In this document: positions 1 to 8,712 of the stretch, piece after piece | Position numbering within the stretch: the first letter of the stretch is position 1 | Layout of the letters: the number at the start of each line of letters is the position of its first letter | Source: Alishewanella aestuarii B11 | Lineage (GTDB): Bacteria > Pseudomonadota > Gammaproteobacteria > Enterobacterales > Alteromonadaceae | DNA: 64,000 nucleotides | Direction: 5' to 3' | Assembly (NCBI RefSeq): GCF_000280055.1 | Contig: NZ_ALAB01000027.1 | Location: 62,001 to 126,000 of the forward strand | The notes under the pieces: generated by a model | Database searches by the model: none | Told to the model about the DNA's origin: nothing | The model's input: only the letters and a program-made list of their open reading frames with translations | Made by a program: the position numbers and the translations under genes

Positions 1-441
1 AGCACTAACCGGCTCAGGTAAAAAGCCAAATACCGACAGTCGTTGCTCTACCGCTGTAATTTGCTCTTTCGGTACTAAGATATCCAGGTCGCTGAAAGTC
101 CGGCCTATTCCGGCAGGCAATCCTTGCTGCAAAGCATAGGCTGCGCCTTTCAGAAATACCGGTTTCACCTGCAACGGTGCCAGTAACTGCGTCAGCTCAG
201 CTGCCTCAGCGCTGACCTGACGATATTGCTTATCGGCAATAATTTCGGCATTGCGTAAGTGATGCCGCGCGTACTGGGGCAGCTGTGTAAAGACGCCGGC
301 CTGGCGGAATAAATAGGCGTAACGAGCCAGTTGCTGCTGCTGACGCAGCAGTCTGATCAGATGCACCCAACTATCCGCACTGAGTGTCAACGCCAGTTGC
401 GGTTGTTGAAATAACTGTAACAACAGCTGACTAGCGCGCAT
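1..441 (-). CDS. Nucleotidyltransferase family protein (NTP_transf_5-like), 3' part cut by the window edge
   Basis: I translated this reading frame by hand. It starts at ATG 441 and stays open for 147 codons to base 1, so the C-terminus is missing. Residues around 100-125 read KPVFLKGAA, then RTFSDLDILVP. This is the KG..R..D.D sequence of the polymerase-beta-like nucleotidyltransferase fold, as in the uncharacterised NTP_transf_5 family. The paired Asp residues in SDLDIL are the expected metal ligands. The start overlaps the end of the HprK-like gene by 11 bases, so the two are probably translationally coupled. Proteins of this family accompany HprK-like kinases and PqqD-like proteins in peptide-modification cassettes. 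The substrate here is unknown. Confidence 0.8.
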   Translation of the reverse strand, partial: MRASQLLLQLFQQPQLALTLSADSWVHLIRLLRQQQQLARYAYLFRQAGVFTQLPQYARHHLRNAEIIADKQYRQVSAEAAELTQLLAPLQVKPVFLKGAAYALQQGLPAGIGRTFSDLDILVPKEQITAVEQRLSVFGFLPEPVSA

Positions 442-1300
442 CAGCAAGTACCTCTTGCTCTAAAAACGCGGCCACTGCTTTTAAATCGTTGTACTGCACC
501 TCGAAGGCCGGCACCTGTTCAATAATAGCGGTCAGGGTGGCAAAGCCCTCCTGACCAATCACACCAAAGTTAAAGGCATTTCGCGCCAGCTGCATAAAGG
601 CCTGAGTCTGATCGAGGCTATAAATATCCAGGTTGGTGTCAGCCTGATAACTCGGAAAAACCACGGCTACAATTTCAGCTTGTTGCAAAGCGCCTTGCCA
701 GCTGGCAGCAGGCGGCGACAGGTGCACCACATCACCCTTGTGGGTGTCGGTAGCAATGCTGGAAAACACCCCTGTCGGGAACCAGCTTTTAGCCAGCGCA
801 ATGGAGCGGTTTTTCAGGCAGATTGGCCGGACAAAGGGTTGCACCTTATTACTAAACGGCAGGATCAGCGCCATTTCATCGGATAATAAACGCCAGCCGT
901 TAAAGGCAAGATAGGCTGTCAGGGTACTTTTACCTGAGCCCGGTGGTGCAGGAAACAAAATGGCTTTATCCCCTTTGGCCAGTACCGCTGAGTGGATAAT
1001 GACATACTGCATTTCGTGCGCGGCAATGCACCAATTCATCCCCCATTCCAACATCGCATAACCTTGCTGCAATTGTAACGGCTGGAACGGTTCCTGCGTA
1101 TCGGCAAAAAAACGCGCCTGTGGTTTAAATAAACGACGAATTCCCTGGCCTTTAGTAACCGTTAAAGAGTAATCAATAAGAGATTCGTTGTGCCGAATAG
1201 AGTCCGGATACATCTTGCACAAATTTCCGGCTACAAGTGGAAGGTCCGTTATAATTTCAAAATTAAAAGGAGCTAGCGTCAAACGGGCCCGAAACTGCAT
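431..1300 (-). CDS. HprK-related kinase (HPr-rel-A type)
   Basis: This is a 289-residue protein with a P-loop GSGKST at residues 121-126 in the context FPAPPGSGKST, a His at 103 and an Asp-Glu pair at 141-142 (LLSDE). These match the C-terminal kinase core of HPr serine kinase/phosphorylase. The N-terminal HprK domain of Gram-positive enzymes is absent. No HPr gene is nearby, so the target is probably not HPr. Related kinases in lasso-peptide clusters phosphorylate a precursor peptide. Here the neighbours are a PqqD-like protein (22-base overlap upstream), a nucleotidyltransferase (11-base overlap downstream) and a Tat-exported protein. I infer a dedicated modifying kinase; the substrate is unproven. 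Confidence 0.8.
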   Translation of the reverse strand: MQFRARLTLAPFNFEIITDLPLVAGNLCKMYPDSIRHNESLIDYSLTVTKGQGIRRLFKPQARFFADTQEPFQPLQLQQGYAMLEWGMNWCIAAHEMQYVIIHSAVLAKGDKAILFPAPPGSGKSTLTAYLAFNGWRLLSDEMALILPFSNKVQPFVRPICLKNRSIALAKSWFPTGVFSSIATDTHKGDVVHLSPPAASWQGALQQAEIVAVVFPSYQADTNLDIYSLDQTQAFMQLARNAFNFGVIGQEGFATLTAIIEQVPAFEVQYNDLKAVAAFLEQEVLADAR

Positions 1301-1509
1301 TTAGATTCCACGATTTTATATTTGGCTGAGGATAGCAGGTGCTTAAGACGGGAAGATTCAGACAGAGAAAAATGTTTATCAAGCTCATTTTTCTCTATCC
1401 AGTTAAACAACGTATTTTTAGTGATACCGATAGCAAGCGTTTCACCGCTCAAACAGTCAAAAAGTACAATGCCTGAGCCGTCAGCAAATTCGTGAATAAT
1501 TAAGGTCAA
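1279..1509 (-). CDS. PqqD-like small protein (HPr-rel-A system)
   Basis: This is a 76-residue protein. Its core HEFADGSGIVLFD, then SGETLAIGITKNTLFNWI, fits the compact winged-helix fold of PqqD, the RiPP recognition element that presents precursor peptides to modifying enzymes. It sits one base beyond the Tat-protein stop and overlaps the HprK-like start by 22 bases, so all four genes form one tight operon. The PqqD assignment rests on size, pattern and neighbours, because the sequence is divergent. In this setting it would hand a substrate to the kinase or nucleotidyltransferase. Confidence 0.65.
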   Translation of the reverse strand: MTLIIHEFADGSGIVLFDCLSGETLAIGITKNTLFNWIEKNELDKHFSLSESSRLKHLLSSAKYKIVESKCSFGPV

Positions 1510-1511
1510 TT

Positions 1512-2120
1512 TTATGCTTGCAGTGACTGACTAAACAATTGTTGTAATTCTAATCCAAATTGTCCACCATGGCGCAATCCCATATTGTACAAGTAAATAG
1601 CGAAGTCTCGGTCAGTTAAAAAGGTGGCAGAACTACCTATAATTGGAAAGTGAATACCAAATTTTCCGTGGTTAATTGCATTAAGGTACAGTGCTGCCAT
1701 AAAACGGTTAACCTGATTATCACCGTGACACCAAGTGTTATTTACAGTAACAACATCACTTATAGTAATGTTTTGCATAGATTTTTTTCGTCTTTTTAAT
1801 TGTCTTTCTTCAATAGTGGGCAGCGGGGGGCCTGAAAAAATACTGCTGAAAGTTACATTATCATAGCCAAAACCACTACTGGCTTGACTTCCTCGGCCCG
1901 GATTGCCAAAGAAACCAGAGGATTTCAGCCTAATCGGCTCACTATTGGTAAAATTAGAGCCATGGCCAGAGGCCACGATAGACTGGGTCAAACCACCACT
2001 ACTGGCCCATACAGAACGTGCAGGAATAGAGGCAATCACCAAACCAGCGCCGGTACGGGTTAAAAACTTACGCCGGTTCATTTTTGCCGCGTTCTGATCT
2101 TTAGGGTCATGTCCTTGCAT
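1512..2120 (-). CDS. Tat-exported protein of unknown function, first gene of the HPr-rel-A-like cassette
   Basis: The product has 202 residues and is not recognised as any characterised family. Residues 15-42 form a twin-arginine signal: NRRKFL, then a hydrophobic stretch and a plausible cleavage after SVWA. A Gly/Ser/Phe-rich stretch follows (about 60-95), then a basic patch RQLKRRKK near 107-114, then a C-terminal domain ending QLFSQSLQA. The start at 2120 has GGAA eight bases upstream; an inner Met at residue 14 is a weaker alternative. As first gene of the cassette it is the natural candidate for the modified, exported product or its carrier. That role is inference. Confidence 0.6.
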   Translation of the reverse strand: MQGHDPKDQNAAKMNRRKFLTRTGAGLVIASIPARSVWASSGGLTQSIVASGHGSNFTNSEPIRLKSSGFFGNPGRGSQASSGFGYDNVTFSSIFSGPPLPTIEERQLKRRKKSMQNITISDVVTVNNTWCHGDNQVNRFMAALYLNAINHGKFGIHFPIIGSSATFLTDRDFAIYLYNMGLRHGGQFGLELQQLFSQSLQA

Positions 2121-2302
2121 AGCAAATTCCGTTAGTTAAAGCACTTCTCTGCTGAAATAGTATGCAAGTACTATACCAGCTCTTGCAAACCTTTGTTTCA
2201 TCATATTGTTAGTCTGGCAAACACCTGACCAGGCCACGATATTGTAAAAATTACTGACACTCAATCCGCAGTTATTTGAGTTCTTGCGGAGCAAGCCAGT
2301 CA

Positions 2303-3106
2303 TTAGGGCTTCCGACAAGCCGGCAAGGTACCTTGTTGGCGCCGCTGCTGATACAGTGTAGCAGCTTCCGGCATCTTTTGCTGTAAGGTGCGGATCCGGG
2401 TATCCGGTATCGGGTGGCTCGATAAAAATTGCGGCACTCCGCCACTACCGGCAGCGGCCATATTCTGCCACAGCGCAACAGACTCTTCCGGATTAAAACC
2501 GGCCCGCGCCATTAAGTCCAGGCCAATAATATCGGCTTCAGTTTCATGAGCCCGGCTAAAGGGCAAAGCAACACCAACCTGAGCACCTAAACCAAGAGCT
2601 GCCATCATCTCCTGCTGATAACGCACCCCGGCCGCCCGGCTGCCGGCATCACCCAGCGCCAATGCCACCTGTAAAAACTGATTGGTCGATAAACGCTCGT
2701 TACTATGGCCGGCCATCACATGGCCAATTTCATGCCCAACCACCGCCGCTAACTGGGCCGGCGTTTGTGCCACTTTGAGCAGACCGGTATAGACCCCCAT
2801 CTTGCCACCGGGTAAGGCAAAGGCATTCACCTGATCGCTGTCAAATACCACGATTTCCCATTTATATTGCTGGTACTCAGCGGGGGTAACCTTTAGCAGA
2901 GCATTCGCCACACACTGCACATAGTTATTAGTTGCCGGATCAGTACTGATTTTTTGCTCGGCTTTCATTTGCTCAAAGGTCTGAGCTCCCAGAGTGTTCA
3001 GCTGGTTGTTATCAAACAACATCACCTGGCGCCGGCCAGTGGGCGATTCGGCACAGGAACTCAGTAACAGCGCGCAGAGCGTCGGAACAAGTAATTTCTT
3101 TAACAT
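2303..3106 (-). CDS. M48 family metalloprotease, lipoprotein
   Basis: This is a 267-residue peptidase. It has a lipoprotein signal with lipobox LLSSC (Cys18) and the zinc motif HEIGH at residues 125-129; a downstream HETEAD segment supplies the third zinc ligand. The size and lipobox resemble the E. coli LoiP/YcaL group rather than membrane-embedded HtpX. It likely degrades or remodels misfolded outer-membrane or periplasmic proteins at the envelope. It stands alone downstream of the dnaJ terminator. About 180 bases of non-coding DNA separate it from the Tat-protein gene; I see nothing specific there. Confidence 0.88.
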   Translation of the reverse strand: MLKKLLVPTLCALLLSSCAESPTGRRQVMLFDNNQLNTLGAQTFEQMKAEQKISTDPATNNYVQCVANALLKVTPAEYQQYKWEIVVFDSDQVNAFALPGGKMGVYTGLLKVAQTPAQLAAVVGHEIGHVMAGHSNERLSTNQFLQVALALGDAGSRAAGVRYQQEMMAALGLGAQVGVALPFSRAHETEADIIGLDLMARAGFNPEESVALWQNMAAAGSGGVPQFLSSHPIPDTRIRTLQQKMPEAATLYQQRRQQGTLPACRKP

Positions 3107-3156
3107 AGGCAGTCCATTGAAAATAACATCGTGGCTTAAGTTTACCGTCTGAGCAT

Positions 3157-3184
3157 AAAAAAACCACCCAAAAACGGGTGGTTT
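3157..3184 (-). terminator. Rho-independent terminator of dnaK-dnaJ
   Basis: A 9-bp stem (AAACCACCC at 3161-3169, GGGTGGTTT at 3176-3184) with a 6-base loop is followed on the minus strand by a run of T. It lies 28 bases beyond the dnaJ stop. Confidence 0.85.
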
Positions 3185-3212
3185 CTGTTGTTGCTGCTGC
3201 CAGATAACAGCT

Positions 3213-4352
3213 TTAGCTGGTTAAATCATCAAAAAACTTTTTCACACCATCGAAAAAGCCTTTTGACTTCGGCCGATGCGTGGCTTCGCCTTCACCGGTC
3301 ATGCTCTCGTCCAGTTGGCGCAGCAGCTCTTTTTGCCGCTCTGATAGCTTAACCGGGGTTTCAATCACCACCTTACAGACCAGATCACCGACACCGCCGC
3401 CACGCACCGACTGTACGCCCTTGCCACGCAAGCGGAACATCTTGTCAGTTTGCGTCTCTGCCGGGATCTTCAGCTTAACGCGGCCATCCAGCGTTGGCAC
3501 ATCAATCTCGCCACCTAAGGCGGCGGTAGCGAAGCTCATCGGCACTTCACAGTACAGATTATTGCCATCACGTTGGAAGATCGGGTGCGCTTTTACTGAC
3601 ACCTGGACATAGAGATCACCCGCAGGTGCACCATGCATGCCGGCTTCACCTTCGCCAGATAAGCGAATGCGATCCCCAGTATCAACACCGGCCGGGATCT
3701 TAACCGACAGCGTTTTGGTCTTTTCTACGCGACCTTCACCATGACACTTGCTGCAGGGATCCGGAATAATTTTGCCACGTCCAGAACAGGTAGGACAGGT
3801 TTGCTGTACCGCAAAAAAGCCCTGACGCATCGTAACCTGACCGGCACCGTTACAGGTTGGACAGCTCTTGGCTGAAGTGCCTTTTTTGGCGCCGGAACCA
3901 TCACAACTGTCACAGCTGACCATGGTCGGTACTTTAATATCAACCGACTTACCTTTAACCGCTTCTTCCAGTGTTAATTCCAGGTTGTAGCGCAGGTCAG
4001 CACCGCGTTGTGAACGCGCGCCACCACCACGGCGGCCACCACCGAAGATGTCACCGAATACATCACCAAAGATATCGCCAAAGTCGGCACCACCGCCGCC
4101 ACCAAAACCACCGGCACCACGATTCGGATCTACTCCGGCATGGCCGTAACGGTCATAGGCTGCGCGCTTCTGCTCGTCAGACAAAACTTCATAGGCTTCC
4201 TGTACTTCTTTAAACTTCTCCTCCATGTCTTTATCACCCTGAGTACGATCCGGGTGAAATTTCATGGCGAGGCGTTTATAAGCCTTTTTGATGTCTTTAT
4301 CATCGGCGCCTTTAGCGACACCTAGTACTTCATAATAGTCACGCTTGGACAT
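3213..4352 (-). CDS. dnaJ: Chaperone protein DnaJ
   Basis: This is the 379-residue Hsp40 co-chaperone that stimulates the DnaK ATPase and delivers unfolded clients. The J domain (1-70) has HPD at 33-35. A Gly/Phe-rich linker follows at about 75-115. Four zinc-binding CxxCxGxG repeats follow ([32 protein letters not shown]), then the C-terminal client-binding domains. Length and all signature residues are typical of type I DnaJ. It lies 62 bases downstream of dnaK with a stem-loop between them and is presumably transcribed from the dnaK heat-shock promoter. Confidence 0.98.
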   Translation of the reverse strand: MSKRDYYEVLGVAKGADDKDIKKAYKRLAMKFHPDRTQGDKDMEEKFKEVQEAYEVLSDEQKRAAYDRYGHAGVDPNRGAGGFGGGGGADFGDIFGDVFGDIFGGGRRGGGARSQRGADLRYNLELTLEEAVKGKSVDIKVPTMVSCDSCDGSGAKKGTSAKSCPTCNGAGQVTMRQGFFAVQQTCPTCSGRGKIIPDPCSKCHGEGRVEKTKTLSVKIPAGVDTGDRIRLSGEGEAGMHGAPAGDLYVQVSVKAHPIFQRDGNNLYCEVPMSFATAALGGEIDVPTLDGRVKLKIPAETQTDKMFRLRGKGVQSVRGGGVGDLVCKVVIETPVKLSERQKELLRQLDESMTGEGEATHRPKSKGFFDGVKKFFDDLTS

Positions 4353-4378
4353 AGATCTGTGCTTATTTCTCAGTTAAC

Positions 4379-4400
4379 GGCTGCAGCCTAAGCTGCAGCC
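4379..4400 (-). other. dnaK-dnaJ intergenic stem-loop
   Basis: A perfect 9-bp inverted repeat, GGCTGCAGC / GCTGCAGCC, has a 4-base loop and no T run. It lies between the dnaK stop and dnaJ start. It could limit read-through or protect the dnaK message, so that DnaK exceeds DnaJ. This role is inferred. Confidence 0.55.
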
Positions 4401-4414
4401 TGCTTTCGCGTTAA

Positions 4415-6319
4415 TTACTTTTTGTCGTCTTTAACTTCTTCGAATTCCGCATCGACCACGTCATCAGCGCCACCGGCCTGCTGACCAGCGTCAGTCGCCT
4501 GACCTTTGGCTTGCTGGGCTTCCATCAGCTTCTGTGACGCCTGGATCAGCGCCTGGGTTTTGGCTTCGATCTCTGACTTCTCATTGCCCTTGATGGCTTT
4601 TTCCAGCTCACCAATAGCCGCTTCAATCGCTTCTTTGTCGTTGGCGGCTAAAGCTGAGCCGACGTCTTCGATTTGCTTGCGGGTGGCATGTACCATGGCA
4701 TCGGCCTGGTTACGCGCCTGCACCAGCTCTTCGAATTTTTTATCTTCTTCGGCGTGTGCTTCGGCATCACGCACCATTTTCTGGATTTCTTCTTCGCTTA
4801 AGCCAGAAGACGCCTTAATGGTAATCTTCTGCTCTTTACCGGTATCTTTATCTTTCGCCGACACATGCAGAATACCATCCGCATCCAGATCGAAGGTGAC
4901 TTCGATTTGTGGCTCGCCACGACGGGCCGGACGAATACCCTCTAAGTTAAACTGACCTAGTGACTTATTGTCAGAGGCACGTTTACGCTCACCCTGCAGT
5001 ACGTGAATCGTTACCGCAGACTGGTTATCATCGGCAGTTGAGAACACCTGCGACTTCTTGGTCGGAATAGTGGTGTTTTTCTCAATCAGCGCGGTCATCA
5101 CGCTACCCATGGTCTCGATACCCAGCGACAGTGGCGTCACGTCTAACAGTAATACGTCTTTCACGTCGCCCGACAGTACTGCACCCTGGATTGCCGCACC
5201 TACTGCAACCGCTTCATCCGGGTTCACGTCTTTGCGTGGCTCTTTGCCAAAGAAGGCGGTAACCGCTTCCTGTACTTTCGGCATCCGGGTCTGACCACCT
5301 ACCAGGATGATCTCATCGATGTCGCTGACGCTTAAATCGGCATCTGACAGCGCCTTTTTCAGCGGCTCCAGGGTGCGCTGCACTAAATCTTCAACCAGTG
5401 ATTCCAGCTTAGCCCGGGTAACCTTGATATTCAGGTGCTTCGGACCGGTCGCATCGGCCGTGATATACGGCAGATTCACTTCCGTTTGTGACGCTGAAGA
5501 CAGTTCAATCTTCGCCTTCTCACCGGCTTCTTTTAAACGCTGCATCGCCAGCGGATCGTTCCGCAGATCAATACCTTGCTCTTTCTTGAATTCGTCAACC
5601 AGATAGTTGATCACGCGGTTATCGAAGTCTTCACCACCTAAGTGCGTATCACCGTTAGTGGCCAGTACTTCAAAGGTTTGCTCGCCGTCAACATCATCAA
5701 TTTCAATAATAGAGATATCGAAAGTACCGCCACCCAGGTCATAAACCGCAACCTTGGTATCGCCTTTCTTTTTATCCATACCATAAGCCAGCGCAGCAGC
5801 GGTTGGCTCGTTGATAATGCGTTTTACATCTAAACCGGCAATCCGCCCTGCATCTTTAGTAGCCTGACGCTGAGCATCGTTAAAGTAAGCTGGTACTGTA
5901 ATAACAGCTGCGGTTACCGGTTCGCCCAGGTAATCTTCAGCCGTCTTTTTCATCTTTTTCAGCACTTCAGCTGAAATTTGTGGTGCCGCTAACTTTTTAC
6001 CTTTTACTTCAACCCAGGCATCACCATTATCGGCCTTAACAATGCTGAAAGGCATGATTTTGATATCACGCTGCACTTCTTCGTCTTCAAAACGACGACC
6101 GATTAAGCGCTTGATGGCGAATAAGGTATTTTTCGGGTTAGTCACCGCCTGGCGCTTAGCTGGCTGGCCGACTAACACCTCGCCATCTTCTGTGTAAGCA
6201 ATAATTGAAGGCGTGGTACGTGCCCCTTCGGCATTCTCCAGGACTCTTGGCTTATCACCATCTAAAATAGCTACACAAGAGTTGGTTGTACCTAAGTCAA
6301 TACCAATAATTCTACCCAT
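4415..6319 (-). CDS. dnaK: Chaperone protein DnaK (Hsp70)
   Basis: This is a 634-residue ATP-dependent chaperone. It opens with [15 protein letters not shown] (the phosphate-1 motif). The nucleotide-binding domain holds DLGGGTFD. The interdomain linker region [16 protein letters not shown] leads into the substrate domain, and the tail ends [10 protein letters not shown], typical of proteobacterial DnaK. I chose the start at 6319 because it matches the conserved N-terminus and has GGAGAG just upstream; an in-frame upstream Met at 6355 would add 12 non-conserved residues. A sigma-32 promoter lies 50-80 bases upstream. Confidence 0.98.
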   Translation of the reverse strand: MGRIIGIDLGTTNSCVAILDGDKPRVLENAEGARTTPSIIAYTEDGEVLVGQPAKRQAVTNPKNTLFAIKRLIGRRFEDEEVQRDIKIMPFSIVKADNGDAWVEVKGKKLAAPQISAEVLKKMKKTAEDYLGEPVTAAVITVPAYFNDAQRQATKDAGRIAGLDVKRIINEPTAAALAYGMDKKKGDTKVAVYDLGGGTFDISIIEIDDVDGEQTFEVLATNGDTHLGGEDFDNRVINYLVDEFKKEQGIDLRNDPLAMQRLKEAGEKAKIELSSASQTEVNLPYITADATGPKHLNIKVTRAKLESLVEDLVQRTLEPLKKALSDADLSVSDIDEIILVGGQTRMPKVQEAVTAFFGKEPRKDVNPDEAVAVGAAIQGAVLSGDVKDVLLLDVTPLSLGIETMGSVMTALIEKNTTIPTKKSQVFSTADDNQSAVTIHVLQGERKRASDNKSLGQFNLEGIRPARRGEPQIEVTFDLDADGILHVSAKDKDTGKEQKITIKASSGLSEEEIQKMVRDAEAHAEEDKKFEELVQARNQADAMVHATRKQIEDVGSALAANDKEAIEAAIGELEKAIKGNEKSEIEAKTQALIQASQKLMEAQQAKGQATDAGQQAGGADDVVDAEFEEVKDDKK

Positions 6320-6368
6320 AACGTCTCTCCACCTATATTCTGAACAATGAAACATTGCGATGACCGAT

Positions 6369-6397
6369 TAGTGGGGATTAGCCCTGATCTATTCAAG
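6369..6397 (-). promoter_or_regulatory. Sigma-32 heat-shock promoter of dnaK
   Basis: On the minus strand: CTTGAAT, 14-base spacer, CCCCACTA, close to the sigma-32 consensus CTTGAAA-N13/14-CCCCATnT. It lies 50 bases upstream of the dnaK start. No CIRCE (HrcA) element is visible here. Confidence 0.8.
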
Positions 6398-6466
6398 GTT
6401 ATCAAAAGTAAAATTTTACGTTTTTGCGTATTTTGTGCCGCTTCTGCCGCTAACTCGCGAAAGCGG

Positions 6467-6496
6467 TTAACTTTCGCTGGCCGCCAGCGCTATAAT
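6467..6496 (+). promoter_or_regulatory. Sigma-70 promoter of luxS
   Basis: A consensus TATAAT (6491-6496) is preceded 18 bases upstream by TTAACT. The start codon of luxS is 32 bases downstream, with AGGA at 6519-6522 as ribosome binding site. Confidence 0.65.
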
Positions 6497-6528
6497 CAAC
6501 GCATTTATTGCTGCTTACAGGATTTGTT

Positions 6529-7038
6529 ATGCCATTACTTGATAGCTTTACCGTTGATCACACCATTATGAAAGCGCCGGCGGTGCGTATCGCCAAGAAA
6601 ATGACCACGCCAAAGGGTGATGCCATTACCGTATACGACCTGCGTTTTTGTGTACCAAATGAAGAGATCCTGTCGGAAAAAGGTATCCATACGCTTGAGC
6701 ATTTATTTGCCGGCTTTATGCGGGACCATCTTAATGGCCAGGATGTCGAAATTATCGATATCTCGCCAATGGGCTGCCGCACTGGTTTTTATATGAGCCT
6801 GATTGGTACACCGGATGAACCGCGGGTAGCCGCTGCCTGGCAGGCCGCGATGCAGGATGTGTTGCAGGTGGCCAGTCAAAATGATATTCCGGAGCTGAAT
6901 ATTTATCAGTGTGGTACCGCGCAAATGCACTCGCTGGATGAAGCAAAACAGATTGCCCAAAATGTGATTAGCCGTGGTGTTGGTGTCAACCGTAATGACG
7001 AGTTAGTCTTACCGGCAGAAGTGTTGCAAAAGCTGTAA
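6529..7038 (+). CDS. luxS: S-ribosylhomocysteine lyase LuxS (AI-2 synthesis)
   Basis: This 169-residue enzyme cleaves S-ribosylhomocysteine to homocysteine and DPD, the precursor of autoinducer-2. Metal ligands are visible as His54 and His58 in HTLEH and Cys128 in YQCGT; the catalytic residues are Glu57 and Cys83 in MGCRTGF. I chose the start at 6529, which gives the canonical [12 protein letters not shown]-terminus, over a longer frame opening at 6508. It is divergent from dnaK and convergent with the diguanylate cyclase gene. Confidence 0.97.
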   Translation: MPLLDSFTVDHTIMKAPAVRIAKKMTTPKGDAITVYDLRFCVPNEEILSEKGIHTLEHLFAGFMRDHLNGQDVEIIDISPMGCRTGFYMSLIGTPDEPRVAAAWQAAMQDVLQVASQNDIPELNIYQCGTAQMHSLDEAKQIAQNVISRGVGVNRNDELVLPAEVLQKL

Positions 7039-7045
7039 TAAACCG

Positions 7046-7070
7046 GCTGGCGGCAGCAACAGCCGCCAGC
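7046..7070. terminator. Hairpin between convergent luxS and GGDEF gene
   Basis: A perfect 9-bp stem (GCTGGCGGC / GCCGCCAGC) with a 7-base loop lies between the two convergent stops. T runs are weak on both sides, so termination efficiency is uncertain. Confidence 0.5.
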
Positions 7071-7077
7071 TAAACGA

Positions 7078-8709
7078 TCAACATACCCGATCCCGGCCAG
7101 CTTGTTTGGCCTGATATAGCGCAGTGTCAGCTGCCGCAATCAGCAAATCGGCGTTGGCATAGCTACTGTCACTGGTCGAGGCCACCCCCGCCGAAAAACT
7201 GCACTGAAACAATTGTTCGGCAGCACTAAACTGTAGCTGGCGAAAGGCCTGTAAAATTTGCGCCGTTAATTGCCGTGCCTGCTCGCTACTGCAATCCGGT
7301 AATACCAGCATAAACTCCTCGCCGCCATAGCGACCGGCTTTGTCCGTCTTGCGGATTCTTTTACGTAGCATCGTTGCCAGAGCAGTAATAACAATATCGC
7401 CGGTAGCATGACCGTAACGGTCATTGACTGATTTAAAGAAATCAATATCCAGCATCACGACACTTAGCGGCTTGCCAGACCGTTCAGCACGCTCCAGCTC
7501 CAGCGCGGCCACTTCTTTAATGGCACTGTGTTTAATTAAAGCGGTCAGGCCATCTTTTTCAATAAGCTGCCGGATCTGCAGGCTGCGCCTGAGCCGCACT
7601 TTAATCGCTTGCGCCAACTCCGCATCAGCGATTGGCTTGGTCAGGAAATCATCTGCACCCTGTGCCATCGCCTTAATTTGCAAAAACTTATTTGCCTCGG
7701 ACGATAAAAAGACGATCGGCAGGCGTTTTAGCGACTGATACTGGCGTAATACCCCCGCCAGTTCAGTACCCGAATAATCGGGCATATAGATATCCATCAA
7801 CACCAGATCCGGTTGAAAGCTTAACAGCTCATGCACGATATTCCGCACATTCTGCATGATCCGGGTTTCAATACCGACTGAGTTCAGTACCAACGCATAG
7901 TGTTCCGCCAACAACCGGTCATCATCGACGATAAAAACCCGGCCATGATAGCCATTCGCCTGCTCAACCAGCTCGGACAAGGTCGCAATCATATTGGGCA
8001 CATCAATAGAGGACACAAAAAACGCTTCGGCACGCAGTTGCGCGGCCTTGATCCTGAGTTCGAAATTATCCTCAGTAGCAAACACCATCAAGCGCCCGCC
8101 CTGCTGCGATAAGCGCTCCAGTAGCAGGCGTTGTTTAAATAAGGATTGACCATCCAGATTAATAGCGCTAAATAACACCGCCGGACATTCCAGCTCCAGC
8201 GCCTTCAGGCAGCTGTCGTAGTCGTGGAACTCTCGTATTTGATGGCCAAAGGCCGAGAGCTGAGTAATCAGCTCCTGGCTGAGCTGTGCTGTGCCAAGTA
8301 ATAACCAGATCGCATTTTGTAACCGGACCTCGACGGCCTGATTATTTTGTAAGGCTGCGCGTTGCTGTAAGGCTCCGCCCACCGCCTGCAGAAAGTCCTG
8401 TAACGCATATTCCAGCGTTTGTCTGGCCTGACGTTGCTGTGCTGCCGGTTTAGCTTCGACTGTTCGGGCCAATTGCTCGAGGATCCGCGCTTGTCCACCC
8501 AGGTTATGGAAACCAAAGGTGCCGCAGGCTCCTGCCAGCTTATGTGCCTCATAAATTAACTGTTGTAAATCATTCTCCGCCAGCTCATCACTGTTAACCA
8601 AAGCCCGCATTGCCGCAGCCCGCGCCGGCAGAGCCTGCTCAAACCGCTGTCGTACCTGAGCAAAGGCTGTACTTAAATCGGCTTTATGTTTTGAAATGTC
8701 AGTCATCAA
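7078..8709 (-). CDS. Hpt - receiver - GGDEF diguanylate cyclase
   Basis: This is a 543-residue signalling protein. An N-terminal Hpt domain (about 10-110) carries the phospho-accepting His in AHKLAGACGTFG. A degenerate receiver-like region follows (about 125-245), with no clear acceptor Asp. Then comes a full receiver (about 253-370; VDDD acidic pocket, acceptor Asp in VLMDIYMP, Lys in LTKPI), and a GGDEF domain (about 400-543) with active GGEEF. The product-inhibition I-site RKTD lies five residues before GGEEF. It should make cyclic di-GMP under phosphorelay control. Its start is three bases beyond the stop of the histidine kinase gene, so it very likely shares an operon and pathway with that kinase. 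Confidence 0.9.
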   Translation of the reverse strand: MMTDISKHKADLSTAFAQVRQRFEQALPARAAAMRALVNSDELAENDLQQLIYEAHKLAGACGTFGFHNLGGQARILEQLARTVEAKPAAQQRQARQTLEYALQDFLQAVGGALQQRAALQNNQAVEVRLQNAIWLLLGTAQLSQELITQLSAFGHQIREFHDYDSCLKALELECPAVLFSAINLDGQSLFKQRLLLERLSQQGGRLMVFATEDNFELRIKAAQLRAEAFFVSSIDVPNMIATLSELVEQANGYHGRVFIVDDDRLLAEHYALVLNSVGIETRIMQNVRNIVHELLSFQPDLVLMDIYMPDYSGTELAGVLRQYQSLKRLPIVFLSSEANKFLQIKAMAQGADDFLTKPIADAELAQAIKVRLRRSLQIRQLIEKDGLTALIKHSAIKEVAALELERAERSGKPLSVVMLDIDFFKSVNDRYGHATGDIVITALATMLRKRIRKTDKAGRYGGEEFMLVLPDCSSEQARQLTAQILQAFRQLQFSAAEQLFQCSFSAGVASTSDSSYANADLLIAAADTALYQAKQAGRDRVC

Positions 8710-8712
8710 TCA

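Noticed and set aside
2136..2318. 60-codon frame between the Tat-protein gene and the M48 protease
   Set aside because: No ribosome binding site or recognisable protein pattern; it overlaps the protease stop.
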